Shown here in pieces: positions 38,061 to 48,054 of a stretch of DNA of 64,000 nt; position 1 is the first letter of the stretch, and each line of letters begins with the position of its first letter. The notes beneath the pieces were generated by a model. That model saw nothing but the letters and a program-made list of their open reading frames with translations. It was not told where the DNA came from and made no database searches. Origin of the DNA: Couchioplanes caeruleus (GTDB lineage Bacteria; Actinomycetota; Actinomycetes; Mycobacteriales; Micromonosporaceae); the NCBI RefSeq assembly GCF_003751945.1, contig NZ_RJKL01000001.1:8240476-8304475 (forward strand), written 5' to 3'. Position numbers and translations under genes: made by a program.

Positions 38061-38217
38061 GTCGAGATTGAAGCCGATCACGTACTCGAGGTGCTGCCAG
38101 CGGCCGAGCAGACCACCGCGGTTCGCCACCTTGGTGTCGCCCGAGACCGCGCCCACGCGGCGGCCGCGCAGCGGCTGCACGAGGCGGCCGACCGCGTCGG
38201 GTTCGAAGACGGTGTCT
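38061..38217. repeat. 157-bp direct repeat, copy 2 (GT2 fragment)
   Basis: Second copy of the GT2 glycosyltransferase segment, encoding DTVFEPDAVGRLVQPLRGRRVGAVSGDTKVANRGGLLGRWQHLEYVIGFNLD in the minus direction. It has nothing of the rest of the gene: similarity stops at 38061 on one side and at the GACACC junction (38217) on the other, where a small zinc-ribbon fragment begins. Same orientation as copy 1 at 33059. Confidence 0.9.
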
Positions 38218-38604
38218 AAGCGCGAGCCACACACGACGGCGAGCAGTAACGCTGACGCGTACTGGCATCTCGGGCGAGAGCAACGCCGCAGCTCACGCGT
38301 CGTCTCCGGGGTTGTACAGCGGCCACAGTCTCAGGATCGTTCTGCCGACCACATTCGTCTACGGCTGGCGTTCGTACTGCCGTCACCGTGACGCCACCAC
38401 GAACGACCCCGACCAGCAACATCACTCGACATACCTACTGAGCTGGGAAAACAGGATCAAAGACAGTTTCTGAGCGGGGCTGACAATGCTCCTTCCGTCG
38501 TGCCCGACTGGATTGCCTCCCACGCGACCGGGGCTCGGATGACCCCGCCCGGACTCCAGCGCTGACAGCGGCGAATCTGCGCAGCCGACGGCCGTGAGCC
38601 TGGG
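38218..38604. other. Gap with a zinc-ribbon fragment
   Basis: 387 bases without a full gene. On the minus strand a frame ends CGVALARDASTRQRYCSPSCVARA just at the GT2 repeat junction; the CG...YCSPSC pattern is a treble-clef zinc ribbon as in many small actinobacterial proteins, but the N-terminus is uncertain and the stop codon is made by the junction. Nothing else was recognised up to the isomerase gene. Confidence 0.4.
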
Positions 38605-39621
38605 TCAACGGTCGCCGCCGAGCCCTGCCTTCGCGGCCGCCCGCAGCAGGTTGTCGGCGGCCAGGCGGAGGCCCTCGATGTGGTCGAACGCTTGGTCCTC
38701 GTGCTCGATGTTGACCGCCATCTCGGGGTCCACCGCGTGCAGTGCCCGCAGGAACGGCACCCAGAATTCCTCGACGCCGTGACCGCGGCCCACCGCCACG
38801 AATTCCCAGGACGGGTTGGTCGGCCACTGGTTGAGGGTGTTTCTGCCGCCGAGGGTGAGCGGGTTCTGCTCGGCAGGCGTACGGGTGAAGCGGTCGTCGA
38901 GCACCCCGTAGAGCTTGACGTTGCCCGGGTTGATGCGCGTGTCCTTGGCGGCCGCGTGAAAGACCAGGTCGCCCAGGTGTTCGACGCAGGCGACCGGATC
39001 CATGCCCTGCCAGAACAGGTGGCTGGGGTCCATCTCCGCGCCGATGTGGGTGGCTCGGGTCTGTTCCACGAGGCGTTGCAGGGTGGGTGGGTTGAAGACG
39101 AGATTCTGCGGGTGCATCTCGATGCACACCTTGACGTCGGCGGCCGCCGCCCGGGCGTTGACGTCCTTCCAGAACGGGACGGCGACGTCGTTCCACTGGT
39201 AGTCGAGGATGTCGAGGAACTGGCTGTCCCACGGGTTGACCACCCAGTTGGCCGCCGTGCCGCCGGGGTGGCCCTGAGGAAGCCCGGACATGGTCACGAC
39301 GCGTCGGACGCCGAGCGCGGCGCCGAGGTCGATCGCGCGATGCAGATCGGCCGCGTGCTTCGGGCCGGCCTCGCGGTGGGGGTTGAGCGGGTTGCCGTTG
39401 ACGTTGAGTCCGGTGAGGGTGATGCCGGCCTGGGCGAACCGGCCGAGGTAGTCCTCGCGGGCTCCGGCGCTGCCGAGCAGTTCGTCGACGGGCAGGTGCG
39501 GGGCGGGGATGAAGCCGCCGGCGTTGATCTCGGCGCCGGTCAGGCCCAGCTCACCGAGGATCTTGAGAGTTTCGTCGAGGGGGCGGTCGTGGAGGCAGGC
39601 GGTGTACGCGCCGAACTTCAT
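38605..39621 (-). CDS. Sugar phosphate isomerase/epimerase (TIM barrel)
   Basis: 338-residue xylose-isomerase-like TIM barrel. It opens MKFGAYTACLHDRPLDETLKILGELGLTGAEINAGGF; the middle holds KVCIEMHPQNLVFNPPTLQRLVEQTRATHIGAEMDPSHLFWQG with the metal-binding Glu, Asp and His; then LVFHAAAKDTRI and MAVNIEHEDQAFDHIEGL. This longer subgroup commonly accompanies Gfo/Idh/MocA dehydrogenases in sugar or inositol utilisation clusters. ATG at 39621, 26 bases after the frameshifted dehydrogenase gene on the same strand. The substrate is unknown; hydroxypyruvate- or inosose-like compounds are possible. Confidence 0.82.
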   Translation of the reverse strand: MKFGAYTACLHDRPLDETLKILGELGLTGAEINAGGFIPAPHLPVDELLGSAGAREDYLGRFAQAGITLTGLNVNGNPLNPHREAGPKHAADLHRAIDLGAALGVRRVVTMSGLPQGHPGGTAANWVVNPWDSQFLDILDYQWNDVAVPFWKDVNARAAAADVKVCIEMHPQNLVFNPPTLQRLVEQTRATHIGAEMDPSHLFWQGMDPVACVEHLGDLVFHAAAKDTRINPGNVKLYGVLDDRFTRTPAEQNPLTLGGRNTLNQWPTNPSWEFVAVGRGHGVEEFWVPFLRALHAVDPEMAVNIEHEDQAFDHIEGLRLAADNLLRAAAKAGLGGDR

Positions 39622-39647
39622 GAGGTGGACCTCTCAAAGAAACGTGG

Positions 39648-40803
39648 TCAGACCAGGACCGGCTTGTCGGCGGCGGCGACCGCCTCCAGCACGCGCAGGT
39701 TGTGCAGGCCGTGGGCCATGTCGGGACATGGTGCGAGCTTCTCCTCGCCGGCGATCTGACCGAGGAACGCTCGGACCTGGTAGACGAAGAAGTCGTTCTG
39801 CCCGTGCCCCACCGTGGGGAAGTCCATGGGCAGACCGCGGGAGACATACGGATGCCACGGCCCGATGAACACCTGCCGTGCACCGTTGACGGGCTCCGTC
39901 GACGATGGAGAACTCGGCGGGGCGGGTCATGTCGAAGGATGCTGTGCCGTTCTCGCAGAAGAGGTCGAGCCGCAGGGTGTTGGCGTGCCCGTAGGCGACC
40001 CGGGACAGCGAGAACGTGCCGATCGTCCCGCCGTCGTAGGCGGCGGTGAACGTACAGATGTCTTCGTTGCCGACCGGGACCCGCTCGTCGCTGAGCGGGA
40101 CCCCGCCCGCGTGACCCACCGCGACGCCGAGGGGTTTCGGTCGTGAGGTGATGAGCGTGGTCATCGAGGTTCCCTGCACGCCGGTGGTAGGGCCGCAGAG
40201 GAACTCCGCCAGGTCCACCAGGTGGCTGCCGATGTCGGCGAGCACGCCGGAGCCGGGACCGCCCTGGTAACGCCAGCTCATCGGGCGCTGCGGGTCGAAT
40301 CCGTAGTCGGTCCAGTAGTTGCCGACGAGGTGTCGCACCCGGCCGAGGCGGCCGCTGACGACCTCCTCGCGGATGGCGCTGAGGGCGGGGGAGCGGCGGA
40401 AGGTGAACCCCACGGCACCGATCCGGTCGGACGTCGCGGCGGCGTCCACCATGGCCTGCGCGTCCGCGACGCTCGGTGCCAGCGGTTTCTCGCACAGGAC
40501 GTGCTTGCCCGCGGCGAAGGCGGCCTCGACGATCTCGCGGTGCAGGTGGTTGGCGACGGCCACGCTGACCGCCTGGACGTCGGGCGCCTCGACGGCGGCG
40601 CGCCAGTCGGTCTCGGCGCGCTCGAATCCGTAGCGGCGGGCCGCGTCGGCGGCGAACGGCTCGTGGACGTCGGCGACGGCGACCAGGCGAACGGGTGGCA
40701 GGTCGAGGTCGAAGACGGTGGAGGCGTTGCGGTAGGCGTTGGCGTGCGCGCGGCCGACCATGCCGGCCCCGATCACGGCCACGCCGATGGACGGGTCATT
40801 CAT
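39648..40803 (-). pseudogene. Gfo/Idh/MocA dehydrogenase, frameshifted near the C-terminus
   Basis: NAD(P)-dependent dehydrogenase. It starts MNDPSIGVAVIGAGMVGRAHANAY (Rossmann motif), with CEKPLAPSVADAQAMVDAA (catalytic Lys) and GVLADIGSHLVDLAEFL (Asp/His pair). Up to EFSIVDG (near 39900) it is in the first frame. After that, the family C-terminus (PVNGARQVFIGPWHPYVSRG, then VYQVRAFLGQIAGEEKLAPCPDMAHGLHNLRVLEAVAAA) appears in another frame and ends at 39648. One inserted base near 39895-39905 would explain it. In its present form the protein would have a wrong tail. The remaining sequence is well conserved, so a sequencing error is plausible. The gene is divergent from the LacI regulator. 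Confidence 0.85.
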
Positions 40804-40833
40804 GCGAGGACCTCCGGGGGAGAGGTTGCCCGG

Positions 40834-40853
40834 AGCGCTTTAAAGCGCTTTAA
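40834..40853. promoter_or_regulatory. LacI-family operator, overlapping palindromes
   Basis: Two overlapping perfect palindromes, AGCGCTTTAAAGCGCT (40834-40849) and TTAAAGCGCTTTAA (40840-40853), sit between the divergent dehydrogenase and lacI-type genes. The central CG-flanked form is typical of LacI/GalR operators, so this site probably lets the regulator repress the catabolic genes and itself. Confidence 0.8.
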
Positions 40854-40903
40854 TCGCCAGCACTATCCAAGTCGATCTCGTGGTGTGTCAAGGGGGTGTC
40901 GAA

Positions 40904-41902
40904 GTGGATCAAAGGCCTCGGCTCGACGACGTCGCGGCGCGCGTCGGCGTCTCCACGGCATCGGTCTCCCTGGTGCTGCGCGGTGCGCCGGGACCGAGCG
41001 CGGAGACCCGCCGCCGGGTGCTCGAGGCGGCCGCGGAGCTGGGCTATCGCGCGGACCGCACGGCGAGCATGCTGGCCCGGCGCCGGCGGCACCTGCTCGG
41101 CGTGATGCTCGACATCCGCAACCCCTTCCACGCGGAGTTGGTGGAGGAGATCCAGGCGGAGGCGGATCTGGTGGGCTATGAGATCGTGCTCTCCACCCTG
41201 ACCCGCCACCGCGACGAGAAGCGAGCGGTGGAGACGCTGCTCGACTTCCGGTGCGAGGCGGTCCTGTTGCTCGGCCCGGACTTCGCCGACCAGCGGCTCG
41301 GTGCGCTCGCGGCACAGGTGCCGGTGGTCGCGATCGGACGGCGGGTGGCCGACGCCCCGGTCGACGTCGTCCGCTCGGCCGATCACCTCGGCGTTTCGGC
41401 GGCGCTGACCCACCTGATCGGACTCGGCCATCGGCGCATCGCGTTCCTCGACGGCGGTCGCGGCGCGGTCGCGACCGCACGTCGCCGCGGTTACCGCGAC
41501 GCCATGCGCCGCGCAGGCCTGCGCGACGAGATCAGGATCATTCCTGGCGACCATACGGAGGAGGGCGGCGTCCGCGCCGGTCGGCTGCTCGCCGCCGACG
41601 GCGATCCGCCGACCGCGGTCGTCGCCAGCAACGACCGCTGCGCCGTCGGGCTCATGGACGCGTTGATCCGCGCCGGCCGGGAGGTTCCCCGCGAGATGTC
41701 GATCGTCGGGTACGACGACAGCAGCCTCGCCCGCCTGGCCCACATCGACCTGACGACGGTCAACCAGGATGCCCCGGCCCAGGCGAAGTTCGCGGTGAGT
41801 GCCGCCGTGCAGCGGCTCGACGAAGGCAGGAGAGAACGTGTCGAGATGGTTCTTCACCCGCAGCTCGTGGTCCGGGGCAGCACCGCGCCACCCCCGCCGT
41901 GA
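40904..41902 (+). CDS. LacI-family transcriptional regulator
   Basis: 332-residue repressor. GTG at 40904 follows AGGGGGT at 40891-40897, which decides between several in-frame GTG codons. The HTH is RLDDVAARVGVSTASVSLVLRG, the hinge helix RRRVLEAAAELGYRADRTASMLARRR, and the sugar-binding domain has LLGVMLDIRNPFHAELVEEIQ, PTAVVASNDRCAVGLMDAL and EMSIVGYDDSSLARLAHIDLTTVNQD. Divergent from the sugar dehydrogenase/isomerase operon, with the operator at 40834 between them. The inducer is presumably the sugar or inositol derivative degraded by that operon. Confidence 0.92.
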   Translation: MDQRPRLDDVAARVGVSTASVSLVLRGAPGPSAETRRRVLEAAAELGYRADRTASMLARRRRHLLGVMLDIRNPFHAELVEEIQAEADLVGYEIVLSTLTRHRDEKRAVETLLDFRCEAVLLLGPDFADQRLGALAAQVPVVAIGRRVADAPVDVVRSADHLGVSAALTHLIGLGHRRIAFLDGGRGAVATARRRGYRDAMRRAGLRDEIRIIPGDHTEEGGVRAGRLLAADGDPPTAVVASNDRCAVGLMDALIRAGREVPREMSIVGYDDSSLARLAHIDLTTVNQDAPAQAKFAVSAAVQRLDEGRRERVEMVLHPQLVVRGSTAPPPP

Positions 41903-41903
41903 G

Positions 41904-43211
41904 TCAGTGAGCCGGGCGCTGGTCCACGATGCGTCGCATCTTGCCCGCGGAGCGCTCGACGCCGCCCGGTTCGATCACCTCGATCGCCACGCTGATCCCG
42001 ATCGTGTTCTTCACCAGTGCCGCCAGCTCCTGGCCCGCCTGCGCCGCCGTCTGCGCATCCGTGTCCGGGCGACGCTCCACCCGGACGGTCATCGCGTCGA
42101 GGCGGTCGGTGCGGCTCAGGACACATTGGAAGTGCGGGGCGAGTGCGGGCGTGCGCAAGATCAGCTCTTCGATCTGGGTCGGGAAGAGGTTGACGCCGCG
42201 CAGGATGATCATGTCGTCGCTGCGGCCGGTGATCTTCTCGATGCGCCGCATCGGGCGGGCCGTGCCGGGCAGCAGCCGGGTCAGGTCGCGGGTGCGGTAG
42301 CGGATGACCGGCATGGCCTGCTTGGTCAGCGACGTGAAGACCAGCTCGCCCACCTCACCGTCGGGCAGCACGTCGCCGGTCCGCGGGTCGATGATCTCGG
42401 GATGGAAATGGTCCTCCCAGACGTGCAGGCCGTCCTTGGTCTCCACGCATTCCATCGCCACGCCGGGGCCCATCACCTCCGAGAGTCCGTAGATGTCGAC
42501 CGCGTGGATGTCGAGCTGCCGTTCGATCTCCGTCCGCAGCCCCTGGGTCCAGGGCTCGGCGCCGAAGATGCCGACCGTCAGCGACGTGCTCCGCGGGTCC
42601 ACTCCCTGGCGGCGCATCTCGTCCACGAGGGCGAGCATGTAGCTCGGCGTCGCCATGATGACGTCCGGCTCGAGATCTCTGATCAGCATGACCTGGCGCT
42701 CCGTCATGCCTCCGGAGACCGGGATGACCGTGCAGCCGAGCTCCTCCGCGCCATAGTGTGCGCCGAGTCCGCCCGTGAACAGGCCGTACCCGTAGGCGAC
42801 GTGCACGCGATCGCCCGGCCGTCCGCCCGCCGCCCTGATGGAGCGCGCCATCAGGCCTGCCCAGGTCGTGATGTCCTCCCTTGTGTAGCCGACGACCGTC
42901 GGCCGGCCGGTCGTCCCCGAGGACGCGTGCAGCCGCGAGATGCGCTCCCGCGGCACGGCGAACATCCCGTACGGATAGGTGGTTCGCAGGACTTCCTTGT
43001 CAGTGAGCGGAAACCTGGCCAGGTCGCTCGGCTGGCGCAGGTCTCCGGGATGCACCTGGCGCTCTTGGCACATCGTGCGGTAGGGCGGCACGTTCTCGTA
43101 GGCGTGCCGCACCGACCATTGCAGGCGCTCCCATTGGAGCGCGCGCACTTCGTCGACGGAGGCGCGTTCGATCGGTTCGAGGTCCTCGGGGCGAGGGGAA
43201 CGATCCCGCAT
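41904..43211 (-). CDS. paaK: Phenylacetate-CoA ligase
   Basis: 435-residue acyl-adenylate-forming enzyme that activates phenylacetate to phenylacetyl-CoA with ATP and CoA, the first step of aerobic phenylacetate degradation. Motifs: LHASSGTTGRPTVVGYTREDI (P-loop), VDIYGLSEVMGPGVAMEC, DPRTGDVLPDGEVGELVFTSL, RTRDLTRLLPGTARPMRRIEKITGRSDDMIILRGVNLFPTQIEE, typical PaaK. C-terminal GGVERSAGKMRRIVD completes the AMP-binding domain. ATG at 43211. It is the last gene of a minus-strand group, 21 bases after the TetR regulator gene. Confidence 0.95.
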   Translation of the reverse strand: MRDRSPRPEDLEPIERASVDEVRALQWERLQWSVRHAYENVPPYRTMCQERQVHPGDLRQPSDLARFPLTDKEVLRTTYPYGMFAVPRERISRLHASSGTTGRPTVVGYTREDITTWAGLMARSIRAAGGRPGDRVHVAYGYGLFTGGLGAHYGAEELGCTVIPVSGGMTERQVMLIRDLEPDVIMATPSYMLALVDEMRRQGVDPRSTSLTVGIFGAEPWTQGLRTEIERQLDIHAVDIYGLSEVMGPGVAMECVETKDGLHVWEDHFHPEIIDPRTGDVLPDGEVGELVFTSLTKQAMPVIRYRTRDLTRLLPGTARPMRRIEKITGRSDDMIILRGVNLFPTQIEELILRTPALAPHFQCVLSRTDRLDAMTVRVERRPDTDAQTAAQAGQELAALVKNTIGISVAIEVIEPGGVERSAGKMRRIVDQRPAH

Positions 43212-43232
43212 CGTGTCTCTCCTAACGGAGCA

Positions 43233-43865
43233 TCACTGCCTCGTGCGCAGCCCGTCGAAGGCGAGCGCGGTGACGGTGGCGGCCAGCTCGTCCGCGCCGC
43301 CGCGCTCGGGGCTGTACCACTCGATGAGCGAGTTGACCATGCCGAAGACCAGGCGGGACGCGGTCGCGGGATCGACGTCCGCGCGGACCGTCCCTTCCGC
43401 CTGCGCCTGCTTGACGAGCGCGGTGACCTGGTGGTCGAAGAGCCTGCGGCGGCGCAGGGCCTCCGTCTCGACGTCGGAGTTGCCGCGCACGCGCAGGAGC
43501 AGGGTGACGTAGGGCAGGCGCTGAGCCAGCACGTGCACGCTGAGCCGGATGAGCGACTCGAGGCGCGCCAGCGCGGTCGCCTCGTGCATCCGCAGCACCT
43601 GCGCCATGGCGTCGTCGAGCCCGTCCAGGGCATGGTCGATCGCCAGCCGCAGCAGCTCCTGCTTGCCGCGTACGTGGTGATAGATGCTTGATTTGGTGAT
43701 TTTGAGCCTTTTGGCGAGGTCGTCCATGCTCGTCGCGTCGTAGCCGCGCTCATTGAAGAGCTGGACGGCCGCCCTCAGCACCGTCTCGAGGTCGTGGCCG
43801 GGACGTCCCCGCCGGGCGCGGATCTCCTGGTCGATCAGCAGGCCGAAGGTCTCCTCCGGGTTCAT
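43233..43865 (-). CDS. TetR-family regulator, probable PaaR
   Basis: 210-residue TetR repressor. The HTH is ETVLRAAVQLFNERGYDATSMDDLAKRLKITKSSIYHHVRGKQELLRLAIDHAL. The C-terminal ligand-binding domain has the long helices usual in acyl-CoA-responsive regulators. It starts at ATG 43865 overlapping the paaI stop by 4 bases, and paaK follows. The regulator of phenylacetate genes in many actinobacteria and in some proteobacteria is a TetR protein (PaaR) that responds to phenylacetyl-CoA and binds a palindrome like the one at 44298, so this role is likely. Confidence 0.85.
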   Translation of the reverse strand: MNPEETFGLLIDQEIRARRGRPGHDLETVLRAAVQLFNERGYDATSMDDLAKRLKITKSSIYHHVRGKQELLRLAIDHALDGLDDAMAQVLRMHEATALARLESLIRLSVHVLAQRLPYVTLLLRVRGNSDVETEALRRRRLFDHQVTALVKQAQAEGTVRADVDPATASRLVFGMVNSLIEWYSPERGGADELAATVTALAFDGLRTRQ

Positions 43866-44266
43866 TGCGGCCGTCCGGGGCTGATCACGCGGCTGCGGCC
43901 GCGGAACTCCGCGACCACGTCGCCGTCGCGCGTCACGGTCACGTCGTAGATGCCGCTGCGCCCGCTGGTGGCCCGCTCCTGCGCCCGCGCCTCCAACACG
44001 TCACCCTCGGCCGTCGGCCGCAAGAACGCCACGTCGGCCCCCGCGGAGACGGTCACCGGGCCTAGGCTGTTACACGCGCAGGCGAAGGCGGTGTCGGCCA
44101 GCAGGAAGACAAACCCGCCGTGGGTCATGCCGTGGCCGTTCACCATCGCGGCGGTGACCTTCATCCGTACTACCGCAGTGCCGTCGCCTGCGGAAACGAG
44201 CTCGATCCCGAGTGCCTGGGAAGCCTTGTCGCGCCCGAACATGTCGTGCGCCGCCGTCTGTGCCAT
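43862..44266 (-). CDS. paaI: Acyl-CoA thioesterase PaaI (hotdog fold)
   Basis: 134-residue thioesterase. The hotdog motif MVNGHGMTHGGFVFLLADTAFACACNS is the PaaI signature (HGG plus Asp in LADTA), followed by VSAGADVAFLRPTAEGDVLEARAQE. PaaI hydrolyses ring-hydroxylated phenylacetyl-CoA and prevents CoA sequestration in stalled degradation. The ATG at 44266 follows GGGGGA and gives MAQTAAHDMFGRD. It overlaps the TetR gene by 4 bases. The frame stays open far upstream across the divergent paaN gene, but that is an effect of composition. Confidence 0.93.
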   Translation of the reverse strand: MAQTAAHDMFGRDKASQALGIELVSAGDGTAVVRMKVTAAMVNGHGMTHGGFVFLLADTAFACACNSLGPVTVSAGADVAFLRPTAEGDVLEARAQERATSGRSGIYDVTVTRDGDVVAEFRGRSRVISPGRPQ

Positions 44267-44297
44267 CCGTCCCCCGATCACGGCTGAGGGCTTGATT

Positions 44298-44315
44298 ACC
44301 GACCGAACGGACGGT
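44298..44315. promoter_or_regulatory. PaaR-type TetR operator in the divergent paa promoter
   Basis: 18-bp dyad ACCGACCGAACGGACGGT (ACCGnCCGnnCGGnCGGT, symmetrical except at central and flanking W positions) in the 84 bases between paaI and paaN, which are divergent. It fits TetR-family PaaR binding sites and probably controls both transcripts. Flanking bases TTGATT and TAGATAATA are AT-rich, as expected of the overlapping promoters. Confidence 0.8.
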
Positions 44316-44350
44316 AGATAATAGGTACACCCAACCGCAAAGGAGCGCCG

Positions 44351-46031
44351 GTGACAACCCCCGCCGAGTTCTACGAGACGCACCGTGAGCTGCTCGACAA
44401 GGCGATCGAGGCCGCCGGCGCTCGCGACTATTGGTCGGCCTATCCCGAGTCGCCGAGCAAGTCGATCTACGGCGAGACCGCGGCCGCCGATGGTGAGCAG
44501 GCGTTCAAGGCCCTGCTCGGCAAGGACTTCCCGGTCGAGGTGCCCGGCGCGACCACGCACGTCGCGACGGAGCGCTCGCCGTACGGGATCGAGCTGGGCA
44601 TCCGTTACCCCAAGGGCGAGCCGGGCGAGCTGATCGCCGCGGCCCGCGCCGCGCTCCCCGGCTGGCGGGCCGTCGGCCCGCACGGGCGCGCGGGCATCGC
44701 GGCCGAGATCCTCCGGCGGATCAACGCGCGCATCTTCGAGATGGCGCATGCCGTGCAGCACACCTCCGGACAGGCGTTCGTCATGGCGTTCCAGGCCGGC
44801 GGCGCCCACGCGCAGGACCGTGCCCTGGAGGCCATCGCGGTCGCGCTGGCCGAGTCGACCCGGATCCCCGGCACCACCACGTGGTCCAAGCCGCAGCGCG
44901 GCGGCGATCCGCTGCGCCTGGAGAAGACCAGCACCGTCGTGGGGCGCGGCGTCTCGCTGATGATCGGGTGCAACACGTTCCCCACCTGGAACGGCTACCC
45001 GGGGCTGTTCGCGAGCCTCGTCACCGGCAACCCGGTGATCGTCAAGCCGCACCCGGGCGCGGTGCTGCCGCTGGCCATCACGGTGCAGATCGCCCGTGAG
45101 GTGCTCGCCGAGGCCGGTCAGGACCCCAACGTGGTCACGCTCGCCGTCGAGGAGCCCGGCGAGAGCATCGCCGCCACCCTGGCGACCCACCGCGATGTGC
45201 GCATCGTCGACTTCACCGGTTCCAGCGAGTTCGGCAACTGGCTCGAGGCCAACGCCCGTCAGGCGGTCGTCTACACCGAGAAAGCGGGCCTCAACACGGT
45301 CATCGTCGACTCCACCGACGACTACAAGGCCATGCTGCGCAACCTGGCCTTCTCGCTCTCGCTCTACAGCGGCCAGATGTGCACCACCCCGCAGAACCTG
45401 CTCGTGCCCGCCGGTGGCATCGAGACGGACGCCGGGCACCGCAGCCCCGACGAGTTCGCCGCCGATCTCGGCGCCGCGGTCGGCAAGCTGCTCGGCGACC
45501 CGAAGCGTGCCGCCGGCACGCTCGGCGCGATCGTCAACGACGGCGTGCTCGCCCGCCTCGCCGAGGCCGGCTCGCTGCCCAGCGTCGTGCACGCCTCCAC
45601 CGAGGTCGCCGACGAGCAGTTCCCGGGTGCGACCATCCGCACGCCCCTGATCGCCCGCCTGGACGCCGCCGACGAGAAGGCGTACACCCGGGAGTGGTTC
45701 GGGCCGATCTCCTTCGTGATCACCACCGAGTCGACCGAGCACAGCCTCCGCCTGTTCACGGAGACGGTGCGTGACCACGGTGCCCTCACGGCCTCTGTCT
45801 ACTCGACGTCCGACGAGGTGCTCGCGGCGGCCCGCGAGGCCGCGCTCGACGCCGGCGTGCACCTCTCGCAGAACCTCCTCGGCGGCGTCTTCGTCAACCA
45901 GACCGCCGCGTTCAGCGACCTGCACGGCACCGCCGCCAATCCGGCCGCCACGGCGTCGCTGAGCGACTCCGCCTTCGTGACCGGGCGCTTCTTCACCCTC
46001 CAGTCGCGTCACCACCTCAGCGAGCAGAGCC

Positions 46032-46039
<8 letters not shown>
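44351..46039 (+). CDS. paaN: Phenylacetate degradation protein PaaN (aldehyde dehydrogenase family)
   Basis: 562-residue aldehyde-dehydrogenase-like protein that in phenylacetate clusters oxidises the ring-opened semialdehyde. The start MTTPAEFYETHRELLDKAIEAA and the large N-terminal domain are PaaN-type and unlike the ALDH-hydratase fusion PaaZ, which is longer. The active-site region is SLYSGQMCTTPQNLLV with Cys344; VDFTGSSEFGNWLE is the NAD-binding loop; EWFGPISFVITTESTE matches the C-terminal ALDH signature. It heads the plus-strand operon; a ribosome site AAAGGAG at 44339-44345 precedes the GTG start at 44351. Confidence 0.9.
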
Positions 46040-47209
<1,170 letters not shown>

Positions 47210-47210
<1 letters not shown>

Positions 47211-47944
47211 TGGCGGAAACCCTGCGGATCGAGGAGCTCGACGACAGGGTCGTCGTCACGCTGCACCGCCCCGAGGCGCGTAACGCGATCAACGCCGCCA
47301 TGGTCCGCGAGCTGCACGACGTGTGCTCCCTGCTCGAGGAGCGGCCGCGGCTGCTGCTGCTCACCGGCTCCGGCGGCACCTTCGCCGCCGGAGCCGACAT
47401 CGGCGAGCTGCGGGAGCGTGGTCGGGAGCAGGCGCTGCAGGGCATCAACAGCCGCCTCTTCGACCGCATCGCGCGGCTGCCGCTGCCCACGGTCGCTGCG
47501 GTCGACGGGTACGCGCTCGGCGGCGGCGCCGAGCTCGCGTACGCGTGTGACCTGCGCATCGCCTCGTCCGGCGCGGTGTTCGGCAACCCGGAGCCGGGGC
47601 TGGGCATCCTCGCCGCGGCGGGCGCCTGCTGGCGGCTGCGCGAGCTGGTCGGCGCCTCCGTGGCCAAGCAGGTGCTGCTCGCCGGCCGGCGTCTCGACGC
47701 CGACGACGCGTATCGGCTCGGGCTGGTCGCCGAGGTGGTGCCGGCAGGTGAGCTGCTCAAGCGGGCGCACTCTCTGCTCGACCGGATGGCGCGCTCGGGG
47801 CCGCTCGCACTGCGGCTCACCAAGCTCGTCGCCGACGCTCCGGGCGGGCACCCCGTCACCGACGACCTGGCGCAGGCGATCCTCTTCGAGTCCGAGGACA
47901 AGCGCTCGCGCATGGACGCCTTCCTGGCGGGAGAGCGGCGATGA
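47210..47944 (+). CDS. Enoyl-CoA hydratase/isomerase, PaaF/PaaG-like
   Basis: 244-residue crotonase-family enzyme. The oxyanion-hole motifs are GTFAAGADIGEL and ALGGGAELAYACDLRIAS; NPEPGLGILAAAGACWRLRELVG follows with the position of catalytic Glu. In phenylacetate operons PaaF hydrates 2,3-dehydroadipyl-CoA, and PaaG isomerises the epoxide to the oxepin; only one crotonase gene lies here, so it may do either. It shares one base with the thiolase gene (TGATGG), and its end overlaps the following gene region. Confidence 0.88.
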
Positions 47945-48054
47945 CCGGCTCGGGAGCGGCGATGACCGGCCCGGGAGCGGCGACGGCCCGCGAGGGAGCG
48001 GCGACGGCCCGGGAGGGAGCGACTACGACCGATGAGGGAGCGGCGATGAGCGTG
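47933..48054. repeat. 21-bp tandem repeat, 5.8 copies, carrying ribosome-site/start motifs
   Basis: Units begin at 47933, 47954, 47975, 47996, 48017 and 48038 (last partial). Each contains GGGAGCGGCGATG or a decayed form (ACG in units 3 and 4), so the Shine-Dalgarno sequence plus start codon of the dehydrogenase is repeated in tandem. The unit is 7 codons, so all copies stay in one frame. ATG codons are intact at 47941, 47962 and 48046. Confidence 0.92.
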
